A DNA stretch of 13,485 nucleotides from the NCBI GenBank assembly GCA_020852035.1, contig JADZBR010000231.1, positions 1 through 13,485 on the forward strand, given 5' to 3'. The position numbers and the translations under genes were made by a program. This DNA is from Caulobacteraceae bacterium. GTDB taxonomy: Bacteria > Pseudomonadota > Alphaproteobacteria > Caulobacterales > Caulobacteraceae. Positions 12,868 to 13,485 of the stretch are shown one piece after another (the first letter of the stretch is position 1; the number at the start of each line of letters is the position of its first letter). The notes beneath the pieces were generated by a model. It worked only from the letters and a program-made list of their open reading frames with translations. It did no database searches and had not been told where the DNA came from.

Positions 12868-13485
12868 ATGAACAGAAACATGTCAGACCCCCGCTCCGTC
12901 CGCTGCCTGATCGTGGGCTCCGGCCCCGCCGGCTACACCGCCGCCATCTACGCCGCCCGCGCGCTGCTGAAACCGGTGATGATCGCCGGCATCCAGCCCG
13001 GCGGCCAGCTGACCATCACCACCGACGTCGAGAACTATCCGGGCTTCGCCGACGTCATCCAGGGTCCCTGGCTGATGGACCAGATGCGCGCCCAGGCCGA
13101 GCACGTCGGCGCGGAGATCATCAGCGATATCGTGCTGAAGGCCGACCTCTCGCGCCGCCCCTTCCGTCTCTGGGGCGACGACGGCGCGGTCTATACCTGC
13201 GACGCGCTGGTCATCGCGACCGGCGCTCAGGCCCGCTGGCTGGGCCTGCCGTTTGAGCAGACCTTTCAGGGGCACGGGGTCTCGGCCTGCGCCACCTGCG
13301 ACGGCTTCTTCTACCGCGACCAGGACGTGTGCGTGGTCGGCGGCGGCAACACCGCCGTGGAAGAGGCGCTGTACCTCGCCAACATCGCGCGCACGGTCAC
13401 GCTGGTGCACCGGCGCGACAAGTTCCGCGCCGAGCCCATCCTCGTGGACAAGCTCATGGCCAAGGTGGCCGAGGGCAAGATCGTG
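12868..13485 (+). CDS. trxB: Thioredoxin reductase TrxB, C-terminus cut off by window edge
   Basis: FAD- and NADPH-dependent enzyme that reduces thioredoxin in the cytoplasm. The window holds 206 codons of an expected 310-345, all open to the last base. FAD-binding Rossmann motif: CLIVGSGPAGYTAAIYAARA (13-32). Next come GIQPGGQLTITTDVENYPGF (41-60), DALVIATGAQARWLGLP (112-128), and the redox-active CATC in SACATCDGFFYRDQ (139-152, Cys141 and Cys144). The NADPH-domain start VVGGGNTAVEEALYLA (156-171) and the VHRRD motif (180-184) follow. The ATG at 12868 and another at 12880 (MSDPRS) are both possible starts; the first is nearer the predicted transcript start, and neither has a clear Shine-Dalgarno. 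Identity is certain. Confidence 0.97.
   Translation, partial: MNRNMSDPRSVRCLIVGSGPAGYTAAIYAARALLKPVMIAGIQPGGQLTITTDVENYPGFADVIQGPWLMDQMRAQAEHVGAEIISDIVLKADLSRRPFRLWGDDGAVYTCDALVIATGAQARWLGLPFEQTFQGHGVSACATCDGFFYRDQDVCVVGGGNTAVEEALYLANIARTVTLVHRRDKFRAEPILVDKLMAKVAEGKIV

Noticed and set aside
1..13485. CRISPR arrays, tRNA or rRNA genes, insertion sequences, prophage or toxin-antitoxin genes
   Set aside because: No repeat-spacer pattern, cloverleaf, transposase or integrase motif was seen; apart from the inverted repeat at 11643-11749 the window looks like ordinary chromosomal DNA.

Overview
The window is 13.5 kb of very GC-rich DNA that is almost fully coding, with strongly G/C-biased third codon positions. 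Protein signatures point to an alphaproteobacterium, most likely Caulobacterales (Caulobacter/Phenylobacterium-like). The grounds are a dnaG-rpoD pair, an acidic insert in RpoD, several promoter-like sites resembling the Caulobacter housekeeping consensus (TTGACGS / GCTANAWC), and a pseudaminic-acid gene set of the kind used for flagellin glycosylation in that order. The assignment is inference from recalled family features, not from a search.

Left part (1-5518, all minus strand): transcription runs leftwards through an orphan terpenoid-cyclase-fold protein, an M20D amidohydrolase, DNA primase (dnaG) and the housekeeping sigma factor rpoD, which is cut by the window edge inside region 2.4. 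The gaps are 79, 15 and 82 bases, and the only convincing promoter is upstream of the first gene. This resembles the macromolecular-synthesis operon without rpsU. The DnaG N-terminal domain keeps the CHC2 fold signature but lacks all four zinc ligands.

Middle part (5664-9311): an alkyltransferase DNA-repair gene (possibly leaderless), a 56-residue membrane protein behind a hairpin-rich leader, an SDR oxidoreductase closely followed by a MliC-type lysozyme-inhibitor lipoprotein, a convergent EamA-type transporter, and greA. greA is divergent from the transporter across a compact promoter region that holds a perfect dyad.

Right part (9348-13485): an ELM1-family GT-B-like protein, an SpsF-type cytidylyltransferase and PseH are tightly packed (9-base gap, then an ATGA overlap). 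Convergent to them lies pseG, separated by a 107-base imperfect inverted repeat. trxB (partial) is divergent from pseG. PseG, PseH and the SpsF-type enzyme would supply three steps of CMP-pseudaminic acid synthesis; PseB, PseC and PseI are not here and must be encoded elsewhere if the pathway is complete. The most interesting leads are the ELM1-family protein embedded in a nonulosonate operon, the zinc-ligand-free primase, the structured leader of the small membrane protein, and the palindromic intergenic element.
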